This document shows positions 10,442 to 21,655 of a DNA stretch of 64,000 nucleotides, in pieces (positions within the stretch are counted from its first letter, which is position 1; each line of letters opens with the position of its first letter). The position numbers and the translations under genes were made by a program. The stretch lies in assembly GCF_021729075.1 (NCBI RefSeq), contig NZ_JAJSAQ010000005.1, forward strand, positions 235,596-299,595, given 5' to 3'. Below the pieces are notes generated by a model. The model ran no database searches, had not been told where the DNA came from, and saw nothing but the letters and a program-made list of their open reading frames with translations. This DNA comes from Microbulbifer guangxiensis (GTDB lineage Bacteria; Pseudomonadota; Gammaproteobacteria; Pseudomonadales; Cellvibrionaceae).

Positions 10442-11986
10442 ATGCAGCAACTGAATCCCTCTGAGATCAGTGAAATTATCAAGAGCCGCATCGAAAGTCT
10501 CGATGTGAGCACCCAGGCCCAGAACGAGGGCACCATTGTTTCCGTATCCGACGGTATCATCCGCATTCACGGCCTGGCGGACGCCATGTACGGTGAGATG
10601 ATCGAGTTCGAGGGTGGTGTCTACGGTATGGCACTGAACCTGGAGCGCGACTCCGTCGGTGCCATCGTACTGGGTGACTACAAGGACCTGGCCGAAGGCC
10701 AGAAGTGCCGTTGTACCGGCCGCATCCTGGAAACCCCGGTTGGTCCCGAACTGCTGGGCCGCGTGGTCGACGCACTGGGTAACCCGATCGATGGCAAAGG
10801 CCCCCTGAACACTAAGCTCACCGACGCAGTAGAAAAAGTAGCTCCCGGTGTTATCGCCCGTCAGTCTGTAGACCAGCCGGTTCAGACTGGTCTGAAGGCC
10901 GTTGACACCATGATCCCGATCGGCCGTGGCCAGCGTGAGCTGATCATCGGTGACCGCCAGATCGGTAAGACTGCGGTGGCGATCGACGCGATCATCAACC
11001 AGAAAGGCACTGGCATTAAGTGTATCTACGTTGCCATCGGCCAGAAGCAGTCCTCCATTGCCAACGTGGTGCGCAAACTGGAAGAGCACGGCGCGATGGA
11101 TCACACCATCGTGGTCGCTGCCGGCGCTGCTGACCCGGCTGCCATGCAGTTCCTGGCCCCGTATGTCGGCTGCACCATGGGCGAGTACTTCCGCGACCGC
11201 GGTGAAGACGCCCTGATCATTTACGATGACCTCACCAAGCAGGCCTGGGCCTACCGCCAGATCTCCCTGCTGCTGAAGCGCCCGCCGGGCCGTGAAGCCT
11301 ACCCGGGTGACGTTTTCTACCTGCACTCCCGTCTGCTGGAGCGCGCCGCGCGTGTAAACGCCGAGTACGTAGAGAAGTTCACCAACGGTGAAGTGAAAGG
11401 CAAGACCGGCTCTTTGACCGCACTGCCGATCATTGAAACCCAGGCTGGCGACGTTTCCGCGTTCGTACCGACCAACGTAATCTCCATTACCGACGGTCAG
11501 ATCTTCCTGGAAACCGACCTGTTCAACGCCGGCGTGCGTCCGGCCATCAACCCGGGTATCTCCGTATCCCGAGTCGGTGGTTCCGCTCAGACCAAGGTGA
11601 TCAAGAAGCTGTCTGGTGGTATCCGTACCGCTCTGGCCCAGTACCGCGAACTGGCGGCGTTCTCCCAGTTTGCCTCCGATCTGGACGAGGCTACCAAGGC
11701 CCAGCTGGATCACGGTGAGCGCGTCACCGAGCTGATGAAGCAGAAGCAGTACTCTCCGCTGTCCATCGCGGAAATGGCTGTTTCCGTTTATGCCGCCGAC
11801 AAGGGTTACCTGAACGACGTAGAAGTAGCCAAAGTGCTCGACTTCGAATCCGCCCTGCTCGCTTACATGAACAGCGAACACGCAGAGCTGATGGAGAAGG
11901 TCAACAGCACCGGTGCTTACGACAACGAAATCGAAGCGGCCTTCAAGGGCGCCATCGAGAAGTTCAAGGCTACCGGTAGCTGGTAA
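10442..11986 (+). CDS. atpA: ATP synthase F1 subunit alpha
   Basis: Subunit alpha forms the non-catalytic nucleotide sites of the F1 hexamer. The 514-residue product has the beta-barrel N domain, the P-loop GDRQIGKT and the conserved segment [15 protein letters not shown] near the C terminus. The arginine-finger region [11 protein letters not shown] is intact. GAGG lies upstream of the ATG. Codon choice is strongly biased to C/G endings, as expected for a highly expressed gene. Confidence 0.98.
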   Translation: MQQLNPSEISEIIKSRIESLDVSTQAQNEGTIVSVSDGIIRIHGLADAMYGEMIEFEGGVYGMALNLERDSVGAIVLGDYKDLAEGQKCRCTGRILETPVGPELLGRVVDALGNPIDGKGPLNTKLTDAVEKVAPGVIARQSVDQPVQTGLKAVDTMIPIGRGQRELIIGDRQIGKTAVAIDAIINQKGTGIKCIYVAIGQKQSSIANVVRKLEEHGAMDHTIVVAAGAADPAAMQFLAPYVGCTMGEYFRDRGEDALIIYDDLTKQAWAYRQISLLLKRPPGREAYPGDVFYLHSRLLERAARVNAEYVEKFTNGEVKGKTGSLTALPIIETQAGDVSAFVPTNVISITDGQIFLETDLFNAGVRPAINPGISVSRVGGSAQTKVIKKLSGGIRTALAQYRELAAFSQFASDLDEATKAQLDHGERVTELMKQKQYSPLSIAEMAVSVYAADKGYLNDVEVAKVLDFESALLAYMNSEHAELMEKVNSTGAYDNEIEAAFKGAIEKFKATGSW

Positions 11987-12056
11987 TTCCGCCTTCCGCC
12001 CTCTCCTTCTGGCGGGGGCGGTGGTCAGGGAAAAACGAGCAAAAAGGTAAAACACT

Positions 12057-12917
12057 ATGGCAGGCGGAAAAGAAGTACGCACGAAAATTGCCAGCATCAA
12101 GAGCACGCAGAAAATTACCTCCGCGATGGAAATGGTCGCGGCGAGTAAGATGCGCAAGGCTCAGGATCGCATGGCACTGGGGCGTCCTTACGCCCAGCGC
12201 ATACGCCAGGTGATCGGCCATGTCGCCAACGCCTCGGCCGAGTACCAGCACATCTACCTGCAGGAGCGTGAAGCCAAGCGGGTGGGTTTTATTCTGGTCT
12301 CCACTGACCGTGGTCTTTGCGGCGGCCTGAACATCAACATGTTCAAGTCGGCGATTCGCGAAATGCAGGCCTGGTCCGACAAGGGTGTTGATGTTGAGGT
12401 CTGCGCAGTCGGTAACAAGGCCGCAGGTTTCTTCAGCAGTATCGGCGCCAAGGTTGTGGCGGCACTGCGCGATGTCGGTGACGCACCCCAGGCCAACAAG
12501 CTGATCGGTTCGGTCAAGGTCATGATGGATCGTTTCGCGGAAGGCGACATCGACCGTCTGTTCCTCGTGTCCAATGAATTCGTCAATACCATGTCCCAGA
12601 AGCCGCGGGTGGAGCAGTTGCTGCCCCTGCCGAGGGATGAGGACGAAGAGCTGAGTCACGAGTGGGACTACCTCTACGAGCCCGAGCCGGTGGAGCTGCT
12701 GGATGGCCTGCTGGCGCGCTATATCGAGTCGCAGGTGTACCAGGCCGTGGTCGAGAACAAGGCTTGTGAACAGGCCGCGCGAATGATCGCGATGAAGAGC
12801 GCCACAGATAACGCCGGCGAACTGATCGATGCGCTGCAGCTTGTGTACAACAAGGCGCGCCAGGCAGCGATTACCCAGGAGCTGTCCGAGATTGTGGGCG
12901 GCGCCGCAGCGGTTTAA
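12057..12917 (+). CDS. atpG: ATP synthase F1 subunit gamma
   Basis: Subunit gamma is the central rotating shaft. The product has 286 residues (287 in E. coli). It begins [20 protein letters not shown] and has the internal motif [11 protein letters not shown]. The C-terminal helix contains [20 protein letters not shown], which lies in the alpha/beta cavity. The AAAAGG upstream of the ATG is a plausible ribosome site. Confidence 0.97.
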   Translation: MAGGKEVRTKIASIKSTQKITSAMEMVAASKMRKAQDRMALGRPYAQRIRQVIGHVANASAEYQHIYLQEREAKRVGFILVSTDRGLCGGLNINMFKSAIREMQAWSDKGVDVEVCAVGNKAAGFFSSIGAKVVAALRDVGDAPQANKLIGSVKVMMDRFAEGDIDRLFLVSNEFVNTMSQKPRVEQLLPLPRDEDEELSHEWDYLYEPEPVELLDGLLARYIESQVYQAVVENKACEQAARMIAMKSATDNAGELIDALQLVYNKARQAAITQELSEIVGGAAAV

Positions 12918-12936
12918 GCGGCTGAACGAATTTTGA

Positions 12937-14352
<1,416 letters not shown>

Positions 14353-14428
14353 GCGCAGAGATTCGCGACCCCGTCTGCTGGCGGGGTCCGGATTTCCTCA
14401 GGCAATTACCAGAGAATGAGGTAGCCTT

Positions 14429-14848
14429 ATGGCTATGACTGTACATTGCGACATAGTAAGCGCTGAGCAATCCCTCTTCTCCGGCCTGGTGGAGATGGTG
14501 ATCGTGAGCGGTATCGAGGGTGAGCTGGGAATTTCCTACGGCCACGCCCAGCTGCTCACCGCCCTCAAGCCCGGTCCGGTGCGCATCATCAAGCCCGGTG
14601 GTGAAGAGGAAGTGCTGTTTGTCAGCGGCGGATACGCTGAGGTGCAGCCCAATATCGTCACCATCCTGGCGGATGTCGCCGAGCGCGAGATCGACGAGGA
14701 ATCTGCACAGAAGGCCCGTGAAGAGGCGACCCACGCCCTGCACAAGGCGCCTTCCGAGGTGGACTACGCAAGAGTGTCTGCCCAGCTGGCCGAAGCCGAA
14801 GCCCGCCTGCGCACCCTGCAGGCCATCCGCAAGGCCGCCGGCAAGTAA
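14429..14848 (+). CDS. atpC: ATP synthase F1 subunit epsilon
   Basis: Subunit epsilon joins gamma to the c-ring and can inhibit ATP hydrolysis. The 139-residue product begins [19 protein letters not shown], very like E. coli. It has the beta-sandwich domain with [13 protein letters not shown] and the C-terminal helical hairpin ending [13 protein letters not shown]. It closes the operon and is followed by a strong terminator. Confidence 0.96.
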   Translation: MAMTVHCDIVSAEQSLFSGLVEMVIVSGIEGELGISYGHAQLLTALKPGPVRIIKPGGEEEVLFVSGGYAEVQPNIVTILADVAEREIDEESAQKAREEATHALHKAPSEVDYARVSAQLAEAEARLRTLQAIRKAAGK

Positions 14849-14865
14849 GCGCCTGTCCCCAGGCG

Positions 14866-14902
14866 ATCAGGAAAAGCAGCTTCGGCTGCTTTTTTTGTGC
14901 CT
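14866..14902 (+). repeat. 37-bp direct repeat, left copy (terminator-bearing)
   Basis: The block runs from ATCAGGAAAAGCAGC through the terminator to TTTGTGCCT and is identical to 20544-20580. The two copies bracket the TonB-receptor and S9-peptidase genes. The bases after each copy remain weakly similar. Confidence 0.9.
14871..14895 (+). terminator. Rho-independent terminator of the atp operon (copy 1 of a duplicated sequence)
   Basis: The stem AAAGCAGC / GCTGCTTT (14873-14880 and 14885-14892) has a TTCG tetraloop and runs into a T tract. The 37-bp block 14866-14902 that contains it recurs identically at 20544-20580. Confidence 0.92.
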
Positions 14903-15109
14903 CTCGTTACTGCTGCCGTTTCCGGACACAACATTTCTCTGTGCAGTGCTACGCGAGACTGATCATTGAAGCTGCATGAGCTTGAATCGATTTTTATCTC
15001 GAATTTGAGCAGTTGGTCACAAAAATAGGTTGATCCAGCCACTCCTCCCCCTTCGTTAATTCCGGTAAGTCGTCTTTGCAACGTCATACGTCTTGGTGGC
15101 TGGTACTAG

Positions 15110-15143
15110 CACCTCTGGTTGTACAAATTTTAACCGAGGGGTG
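15110..15143 (+). promoter_or_regulatory. Leader hairpin covering the ribosome-binding site of the TonB-dependent receptor
   Basis: CACCTCTGGTT (15110-15120) can pair with AACCGAGGGGTG (15132-15143) with one bulged base and one mismatch. The 3' arm contains GAGGGG (15136-15141), the best Shine-Dalgarno candidate for the ATG at 15152. The fold would therefore hide it. The rest of the gap 14896-15109 shows no other clear signal. Confidence 0.4.
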
Positions 15144-15151
15144 AAATAAGG

Positions 15152-18100
15152 ATGATAAAAAAAGAATTGAGTAAGGGAACAGCATCTCCACTGGTGGCAA
15201 GTGTCTCCACAGCAGTGTTGGCGGCAGTATTGAGCCCCTGGGCACTGGCTCAAGAGAATGATGCCGCACTGACCGAGGAAAAAGTTGCGGCCCAGGTTGA
15301 GGCATCAGAAGCGGCCTCGGGCGAACAAGACGGGGATATGGAGCAGGTCGTCGTCACAGGTTCTCGCCTGAAACGGGATACCTTCTCAAGTATCGCCCCC
15401 CTGCAGATTATTGACACCGAGGGCGCGCGCGAAGCTGGGGCCATCGATACATCTTCCATTCTGCAGAGCAGTGGTGCAGCAACCGGCCAGCAGATTGACC
15501 TGACTTTCTCCGGCTACGTCTTGGACAACGGACCAGGGGCTTCAACTGTCGACCTTCGCGGCCTGGGTGCCGGTCGAACTCTGGTGCTGCTGAATGGCCG
15601 CCGTCTCGCGCCCGCTGGCGTTGAAGGCGCCCCCGTGGCACCCGACCTGAACCTGATTCCGGCCTCACTCGTACAGCAGTACGACCTGTTACTCGATGGT
15701 GCGTCTTCTATCTATGGTTCTGACGCCGTTGCCGGCGTAACCAACGTCATCCTGAAAAAGGATTTCGAGGGTATTGATCTTGAAGTCTTCAACTCAACAC
15801 CGACTCAGCCGAATGGTGAAGCTAACACCATAAGTCTCAGCTGGGGTGAGAACTTCGACCGCGGCTTTATCGGCATGGGAATGGAATACTTCCAGCAGAA
15901 CGCGGTGACGCTAGCTGACCGCGAATGGACCGACGGCTGTGCCACGAATTATGAAATTGGCACCGACGGCAAAATCTACACCCAGGATGCTTTTTACGGC
16001 GAAGTGTATGGGATGGATATGTCGGATGGCTGTGCTGTAGGTTCCCTTGCTGGCCGTGTATCCGTACCTTTTTCAGGCAGTATTTACTACACCCCCGGAT
16101 CGAGCAATGGGGGCTGGAACGGGTTTTCTGAATCCAGTCTTTATGGCTTTGGTGTAGATGGTAACGGGGATGGTGTAACCGATATCAATTTCCGTGACTA
16201 CGACATCAACGGGCGCGATCTGTTCGCCCACCTCCTGCCAGAGCAGGAGCGCACCAGCTTCATGGCCTACGGTGAGTACACTTTCGAAGGGGATATGAAC
16301 ATCACCCCCTTCTTTGAGACCATGTATGCAAAGCGCGAAAACTTTATCGATAACGGTGCCTATCAACTGTTCCCGAGTGTGCCGGGTAGCAACCCCTTCA
16401 ATATCTGTAACCCGGATGGCGTGCGGGGAGTCGATTGTGGCCTGGCCTATGACCAGCTCCTGACAAATCCCAGCTTCGCAGCGCAGGTGGCAGCACTCTA
16501 CGGCGGTACACCAGAGCAGTTCGGCTTGCTGGTGGGACCGATTGGTGCGGCATCAACCCTGCCGATTGTGTCTGTGCGTGGTGATCGTACCCAGGCAGAT
16601 GTTGAGGTCCAGCAGATGCGACTGGTCACAGGCGTTCGCGGCGATCTGCCGATGCTGAATGTTGGCACTATGTCTGACTGGAGCTTTGAGTTGTCTGGCT
16701 CAATGACCAAATCTGATGGTAAGTCCAGCCGCTATGGTATCCGCGGTGATCGCCTGGCGCAGTCTCTGGCAACCACCGTAGAAGATCCGAATAACCCGGG
16801 CACCTTCACCTGTACCCCCCTCCCCGGTGAGACCACCTGTGTCCCCGTTGATATGTATGCAGACTCGCTCTATCAGGGTGTGATCGGCGATTTCGCTACC
16901 CAGGCTGAGCGGGACTACCTGTTCGACAGCCGTGACTTTGATACCGCGTACTATCAGACCATCTTCAGTGCTTACGCTTCTGGCACCGTAGCCAGTCTCC
17001 CGGCGGGTGATGTCATCGTGGGCGTCGGTGCAGAAACACGTAACGACCGCATCAAATCCCTGCCCGACGATATTGCCCGGGATGGTTTGTTCTTCGGTTA
17101 CTTCTCCGATGGTGGTGCGACGGGTAGCAAAGACACCCATGAGGCCTTTGCGGAAATAGAACTACCAATTGTTGCGGGTAAGTTCCTCGCAGAAGAGTTG
17201 ACGACCAACTTGTCAGCACGCTACACCAAGGACGAGTTCTATGGTGGTGCCTGGACCAATGCAGCGAAAATCGCTTACCGTCCAGTAGAGTCCCTGCTGC
17301 TGCGTTCTACCTATGGCACTTCCTATCGAGCACCCAACCTGCGCGAAAACTTCCTGCAAAATCAAACCGGCTTTAACAGCGTGTTTGACCCCTGTGCAAT
17401 CCCCGACGCGGCATTGGATCCGCTCAATGGCGGCTATAATGCTGACCTGGATACCCGCTCACCGGAAGTGCTGGCTAACTGCCTGGCCAACGGCGTCGAT
17501 CCGACAACCCTGAGTAACGACGGCTTCAATACCTACAGTGTGGAAGTTGCGCGCGGCGGCACTACAGATCTGGAGGAAGAGACCTCCGAGTCTTTCACTG
17601 CCGGCTTCTCTTATGAGCAGCCTTTCTTCGATGACTTCAGCCTGACTTTAGGTATGACGTACTACGATATCGAGATTGAAAACTCGATTATCGAGCCGTC
17701 AGCACAGTTCCTCGTTAACGATTGTTACAACAATCCAAATGGTACCAGTGCCTTCTGTTCGCTGTTGAGCCGTGATGATGAAGGTTTCCTGAACATCATT
17801 GATGCTGCGTTCGTAAACCGCGACAACGAGGTTGCGAGAGGTCTGGATTACAACCTTCGCTACCAGCAGCCGGTTACCATCTTTGGTGCACCTGTTGAAC
17901 TGTCTGCAAACCTGACGTTCAACCGCGTGCTGGAAAGAACACTGACCTACCTGTCGGATGATGGTACGCCTGATGTTGAGTACTACACCGGCACCTTTGG
18001 TTATCCAAAGTGGCAGGGCCGTGGTGAATTCCGGGTTGAATATGATAACTATCGCTTTACCTGGACAAGCCGCTACCTTGGCAAGGTTGAGCAGGACGAA

Positions 18101-18415
18101 GAATACATCGACGAGTTCAGTGATATTTACGACTCAAACGGCACAGGTTTCTTCTCTGATACTTGTGTCGGTGCAGCGAATGGTGGCGTAGATTGTCGTG
18201 ACGTAGGGTTCGCAGACAACTATGTCATTCACTCAGCTTCCCTCTACTACTACGCGGATACCTGGACCGCTGGCCTGGGTGTGAGAAATGTCTTCGACGA
18301 AGAACCGCCAGTTGTTGATGGAAATGAAGTGACCGCTATAAACAATACCCCAATTGGTTATGGCTATGATGTTATGGGTCGTAGTATGTTCCTGAATCTT
18401 CAGAAAACCTTCTGA
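15152..18415 (+). CDS. TonB-dependent outer-membrane receptor
   Basis: This is a TonB-energised outer-membrane transporter. The 1087 residues begin with a signal peptide of about 34 residues ending at SPWALA. After a short acidic linker there is the TonB-box-like start EQVVVTGSRLKRD and then the plug domain, with VDLRGLGAGRTLVLLNGRR and DGASSIYGSDAVAGVTNVIL. A 22-strand-type beta barrel follows, ending in an aromatic residue (LNLQKTF) as outer-membrane proteins do. No N-terminal signalling domain or carboxypeptidase-like domain is seen. The substrate is unknown. The S9 peptidase directly downstream suggests peptides, but that is inferred from context only. Confidence 0.92.
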   Translation: MIKKELSKGTASPLVASVSTAVLAAVLSPWALAQENDAALTEEKVAAQVEASEAASGEQDGDMEQVVVTGSRLKRDTFSSIAPLQIIDTEGAREAGAIDTSSILQSSGAATGQQIDLTFSGYVLDNGPGASTVDLRGLGAGRTLVLLNGRRLAPAGVEGAPVAPDLNLIPASLVQQYDLLLDGASSIYGSDAVAGVTNVILKKDFEGIDLEVFNSTPTQPNGEANTISLSWGENFDRGFIGMGMEYFQQNAVTLADREWTDGCATNYEIGTDGKIYTQDAFYGEVYGMDMSDGCAVGSLAGRVSVPFSGSIYYTPGSSNGGWNGFSESSLYGFGVDGNGDGVTDINFRDYDINGRDLFAHLLPEQERTSFMAYGEYTFEGDMNITPFFETMYAKRENFIDNGAYQLFPSVPGSNPFNICNPDGVRGVDCGLAYDQLLTNPSFAAQVAALYGGTPEQFGLLVGPIGAASTLPIVSVRGDRTQADVEVQQMRLVTGVRGDLPMLNVGTMSDWSFELSGSMTKSDGKSSRYGIRGDRLAQSLATTVEDPNNPGTFTCTPLPGETTCVPVDMYADSLYQGVIGDFATQAERDYLFDSRDFDTAYYQTIFSAYASGTVASLPAGDVIVGVGAETRNDRIKSLPDDIARDGLFFGYFSDGGATGSKDTHEAFAEIELPIVAGKFLAEELTTNLSARYTKDEFYGGAWTNAAKIAYRPVESLLLRSTYGTSYRAPNLRENFLQNQTGFNSVFDPCAIPDAALDPLNGGYNADLDTRSPEVLANCLANGVDPTTLSNDGFNTYSVEVARGGTTDLEEETSESFTAGFSYEQPFFDDFSLTLGMTYYDIEIENSIIEPSAQFLVNDCYNNPNGTSAFCSLLSRDDEGFLNIIDAAFVNRDNEVARGLDYNLRYQQPVTIFGAPVELSANLTFNRVLERTLTYLSDDGTPDVEYYTGTFGYPKWQGRGEFRVEYDNYRFTWTSRYLGKVEQDEEYIDEFSDIYDSNGTGFFSDTCVGAANGGVDCRDVGFADNYVIHSASLYYYADTWTAGLGVRNVFDEEPPVVDGNEVTAINNTPIGYGYDVMGRSMFLNLQKTF

Positions 18416-18431
18416 GAAACAAAGCCTTGAT

Positions 18432-18458
18432 AAAGCCCGCATTTATGCGGGCTTTTTT
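18432..18458 (+). terminator. Rho-independent terminator after the TonB-dependent receptor
   Basis: The stem AAAGCCCGCA / TGCGGGCTTT has a TTTA loop and continues into six T residues. It lies 16 bases after the receptor stop and 55 bases before the peptidase gene, so the two genes are probably only partly co-transcribed. Confidence 0.9.
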
Positions 18459-18512
18459 CTATGCAAGAAGGAAGGAATATATTCTTAGGGAAGTAATGAT
18501 AGGGATAAAGAG

Positions 18513-20456
18513 ATGAAGAAGCTGCTAAGTGTATTGGCAATGCTTTTTAGCGTATGCGCATTTGGAAAGAATCCAGAGCCTTATCCGCTGGATTACTGGG
18601 CATTAAGAAATGTCATCAGTAACGTTGAAATCTCTCCAGACGGCAAGCACGTTGCATTGATGAAAATTCCGACCAGGGATGGCGACCCGGTTATCGAAGT
18701 CTATCCAACATCTGATCTGAGCAAGGAACCCTTTCGTGTCAATTCAGATCCAATGGAGATAATGCAGTTTTTCTGGGTCAGTAATGACGTAATCGGAATG
18801 CGTTTGCGACAAAAAGTCCGTGATCGCATCGAAGGCTTCAATCAGGGAGTATATGAGTATCTATTGGCGTCGGTCGATATACGCAGAAATAAATTGCAAA
18901 AATATGACCAGCTGGGCGCAGAAATCGAGAATGTCCTGCCCGGGAAACAAGACCGGATCATTTTTTCCTATCTCCCGGGCGGAGATGACAGCAGATTAAA
19001 TCGGGCTTTCCGGCCGCGAACATATTATGAGCTTAACCTTAAGACAGGTGCAAAAAAGCTACTGATGCGTGGCAAGCTCGATATGGGCCAGTTAGAGTTC
19101 GACGGTAATGGCAGCCCATGGTTGGCACGCGGCTTTGATATCAGTAAAGGTGAGCTTGTCTGGTATGAACGTCTGACAGACCGTAAAAGCTGGACTGAAT
19201 TCTATCGCCAGGATGAAAATTCATTTGAAACGTTCGCTGTCGAGGGGTTCGATGTAGATAAGCCACACATCTTGTTTGTGACAGCCAACAATGGTCACGA
19301 TAAAGTCGGCCTGTGGGAGTATGACCTCAAGGCTGGCAAGTATGGTGAGCTGGTCTATCGCCGCGATGACGTGGATGTGTCTGGCGTGCGCTACCATACC
19401 AATACTTGGGAAGAGGCCGATCGTGTTACTGGCGTGGCTTATGCGTCCGACAATGTCAAAGTGGAATATTTTGATGATGTTGAGATGGCCACGCAGAAAC
19501 AACTGGAGCGGGTCGTGCCTAACGCACATTACCTGCGTATCAATAGCCGCTCACGCGATGGCAAAAGCATGACTGTTTACAATGTCGGCCCGCGTGATCC
19601 AGGTACCTACTATTTGCTCCACGAGGGCCGCTTTACCAAATTGGGAAGTCGCCAGCCGCTACTGGAGCCAGAGAATCTCGCCGATGTTCGCTACATCAAA
19701 TATGAAGCACGTGATGGCCGAACCATTCCTGCATATCTGACTGTACCGAATGGCAAGCCACCCTTCCCCGCCATTGTCATGCCTCATGGTGGTCCCTTTG
19801 TCTCCGAGCTGGCCCTATATAACGAGTGGGCGCAAATGCTCGCGAATAATGGCTATCTCGTGTTGCAGCCACAATATCGTGGTTCCCGGGGCCTTGGCCT
19901 GGACCACTATAAGTCGGCCTTCATTGACGGTGGCCAGGGCGGCAAGAAAATGCAGGATGACAAAGACGACGGCATGCTCTATCTGGTTGAGCAGGGCTGG
20001 GCAGACCCCGACCGTCTCGCGATTTTCGGCTGGTCCTATGGTGGGTATGCTGCCCTGGTAGCAGCGAGCAGGGAGGAGCAGATCTACCAGTGTGCTATCG
20101 CTGGTGCCGCGGTATCTGATAACCAGATGCAGGTCAATTACTACCGCACCCGCCTCCGTGGGGCTGCCAAAACCGAACAGCTTCGAATGTGGGATGACAG
20201 TTTGTCTCCCGTAAAGGAAGTCGACAGCGTAAATATTCCGATCCTTCTTGTGCATGGTGATGTGGATCAGCGGGTACCACCGGAGCATGCAGAAAAGTAT
20301 CGTAATGCCCTTCAGGCGCTTGAAAAGCCCTATGAATATGTCGAGCTCAAGGGTGCCGATCACTTCAGCAACACGCTTTTTTACGAACATCAGAAAAAGC
20401 TTTACGAGTCGATGATCAGCTACCTGAGAGAGGACTGTGGGCCGGGAGGGCTTTAA
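18513..20456 (+). CDS. Secreted prolyl-oligopeptidase family (S9) serine peptidase
   Basis: The 647-residue product has a signal peptide (MKKLLSVLAMLFSVCAFG), a beta-propeller N-terminal half and a C-terminal alpha/beta-hydrolase domain. The catalytic triad is visible as Ser508 in GWSYGGYA, Asp585 in HGDVDQRVP and His617 in GADHF. This arrangement is typical of dipeptidyl-peptidase IV or acylaminoacyl-peptidase relatives, which cleave short peptides. It probably acts in the periplasm on peptides brought in by the neighbouring TonB receptor. That link is an inference. The gene uses more A/T-ending codons than the atp genes. Confidence 0.9.
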   Translation: MKKLLSVLAMLFSVCAFGKNPEPYPLDYWALRNVISNVEISPDGKHVALMKIPTRDGDPVIEVYPTSDLSKEPFRVNSDPMEIMQFFWVSNDVIGMRLRQKVRDRIEGFNQGVYEYLLASVDIRRNKLQKYDQLGAEIENVLPGKQDRIIFSYLPGGDDSRLNRAFRPRTYYELNLKTGAKKLLMRGKLDMGQLEFDGNGSPWLARGFDISKGELVWYERLTDRKSWTEFYRQDENSFETFAVEGFDVDKPHILFVTANNGHDKVGLWEYDLKAGKYGELVYRRDDVDVSGVRYHTNTWEEADRVTGVAYASDNVKVEYFDDVEMATQKQLERVVPNAHYLRINSRSRDGKSMTVYNVGPRDPGTYYLLHEGRFTKLGSRQPLLEPENLADVRYIKYEARDGRTIPAYLTVPNGKPPFPAIVMPHGGPFVSELALYNEWAQMLANNGYLVLQPQYRGSRGLGLDHYKSAFIDGGQGGKKMQDDKDDGMLYLVEQGWADPDRLAIFGWSYGGYAALVAASREEQIYQCAIAGAAVSDNQMQVNYYRTRLRGAAKTEQLRMWDDSLSPVKEVDSVNIPILLVHGDVDQRVPPEHAEKYRNALQALEKPYEYVELKGADHFSNTLFYEHQKKLYESMISYLREDCGPGGL

Positions 20457-21052
20457 CTTGGGAGGCTGCAGATTCATGAAGACGCCTGCAAGCAGATGCG
20501 CTTCGTCTGCAGCCTGAGATCCGATAGGGTATTCCCCGGGTTCATCAGGAAAAGCAGCTTCGGCTGCTTTTTTTGTGCCTGTCTGTTGCCTGCCCGTTTG
20601 CTCTCTCAGCCCGACCGCTTGTGAAAGCGGCCTTTCACGGGGGGAGCCAAGAGATTCAATTGAGAACAAGGTCGCCATCAATCTGTGACACTGTAGAAAA
20701 GTATCCCGACGAGCTCTCCTCACCCCGTTGTCGGCACCTTCAGGCCAAGCCCTCGTTTTCCATCGCAAGCACAGTCAGGCATCTTCTGTCTGGACTGTAA
20801 TAGCAAAAGCAGTCGAGCTCCTTCGATTGTTCCAATCATGAACTTTCCCGCTTTTTGCACCTTTTAGGCGCAGATCAGCAGTGATTTCTGGGTGGTTTGC
20901 ACTGTCACCAGGCGCTAAAAAGTTGCTCTGCGTCACTGTGACAGACTGTTACATTTGCGACGCTGGTTTTGTGATGTAGTGAGGGTGTAAAGGGTCGTGA
21001 ACATGTTTTGATCACGATTGCTCATAACAATAAATCCTGTCAGGAGGTCTCC
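20457..21052. other. Intergenic region with duplicated terminator and a small inverted repeat
   Basis: This 596-bp gap contains the second copy of the 37-bp terminator repeat (20544-20580). It also has a perfect GTGAAAG / CTTTCAC hairpin at 20621-20638, which can alternate with CCGCTT / AAGCGG at 20615-20630. I see no supported gene in 20640-21000. The sequence before the next gene is less GC-rich, which fits a promoter, but no clear -35/-10 pair stands out. Confidence 0.6.
20544..20580 (+). repeat. 37-bp direct repeat, right copy, containing the terminator of the S9 peptidase
   Basis: The sequence is identical to 14866-14902. It includes the stem AAAGCAGC / GCTGCTTT (20551-20558 and 20563-20570) with loop TTCG and the following T tract. 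It serves as the terminator downstream of the peptidase. Confidence 0.9.
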
Positions 21053-21655
21053 ATGCCAATCGGGAAATTTTTCTCGCGCATCTTGGCGCCGCTGGCGGCC
21101 GCAGCCTTGCTGTCCGCCTCCGCGCACGCCATGAAACTCAAGAGCCAGAACCTGGAAGAGCTGGTGACAGCCTCTGAAAGCATTCTGATCGGCCAGGTCG
21201 TCAGCGTCACTGACGGTTTTCAGGACCAGGCGCCCTACACCGAAGTCACCATCCGCGTTGGCAGCGATGCCAAAGGCAAGGTGAAAGATGATACCGAATA
21301 CACCTTCCGTCAGTTCGGCCTGATCAAGCCGCGTTCCATGGGTAACGGCAAGGTATACCTGGGCGTGACCCCGGAAGGTTTTGCCAAGTGGCGTGAGGGC
21401 GAACAGGTTGTGGCCTTCATGTACAAGAAAGCCAGCATCACTGGCTTCCAGACCACTGCGGGCATGGCCCAGGGCAAATTTGTCGTGACCAACGACAAGG
21501 TCATCAACGACTTCAATAACCACGGCCTGTTCGAAGGCATGGACACCTCCAACATGTCCACCGAAGAGCAGAACATGATCACCACTCCCGGAGCTGTAAA
21601 CTCTGCAACTTTCATGGGCTATGTGGGCAAGCTGGTTGAGGAGAGCAAAAAATGA
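21053..21655 (+). CDS. Secreted protein of unknown function, paired with a metzincin-like protease
   Basis: The start at 21053 has an ideal AGGAGG at 21042-21047, and it gives a clean signal peptide (KFFSRILAPLAAAALLSASAHA). A longer frame from 21008 lacks this. The mature part is about 174 residues, mostly predicted beta, with the notable stretch YTFRQFGLIKPRSMGNGKV. I recognise no catalytic motif. Its TGA overlaps the ATG of the downstream protease by four bases, so the two are translationally coupled and probably work together. It could be a chaperone, inhibitor or substrate-binding partner of the protease, but nothing in the sequence decides between these. Confidence 0.75.
   Translation: MPIGKFFSRILAPLAAAALLSASAHAMKLKSQNLEELVTASESILIGQVVSVTDGFQDQAPYTEVTIRVGSDAKGKVKDDTEYTFRQFGLIKPRSMGNGKVYLGVTPEGFAKWREGEQVVAFMYKKASITGFQTTAGMAQGKFVVTNDKVINDFNNHGLFEGMDTSNMSTEEQNMITTPGAVNSATFMGYVGKLVEESKK

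Noticed and set aside
10412..12157. A 581-codon open frame on the minus strand
   Set aside because: It lies exactly opposite atpA, in a strongly codon-biased gene, and its translation is low-complexity with no known motif. It is a shadow frame.
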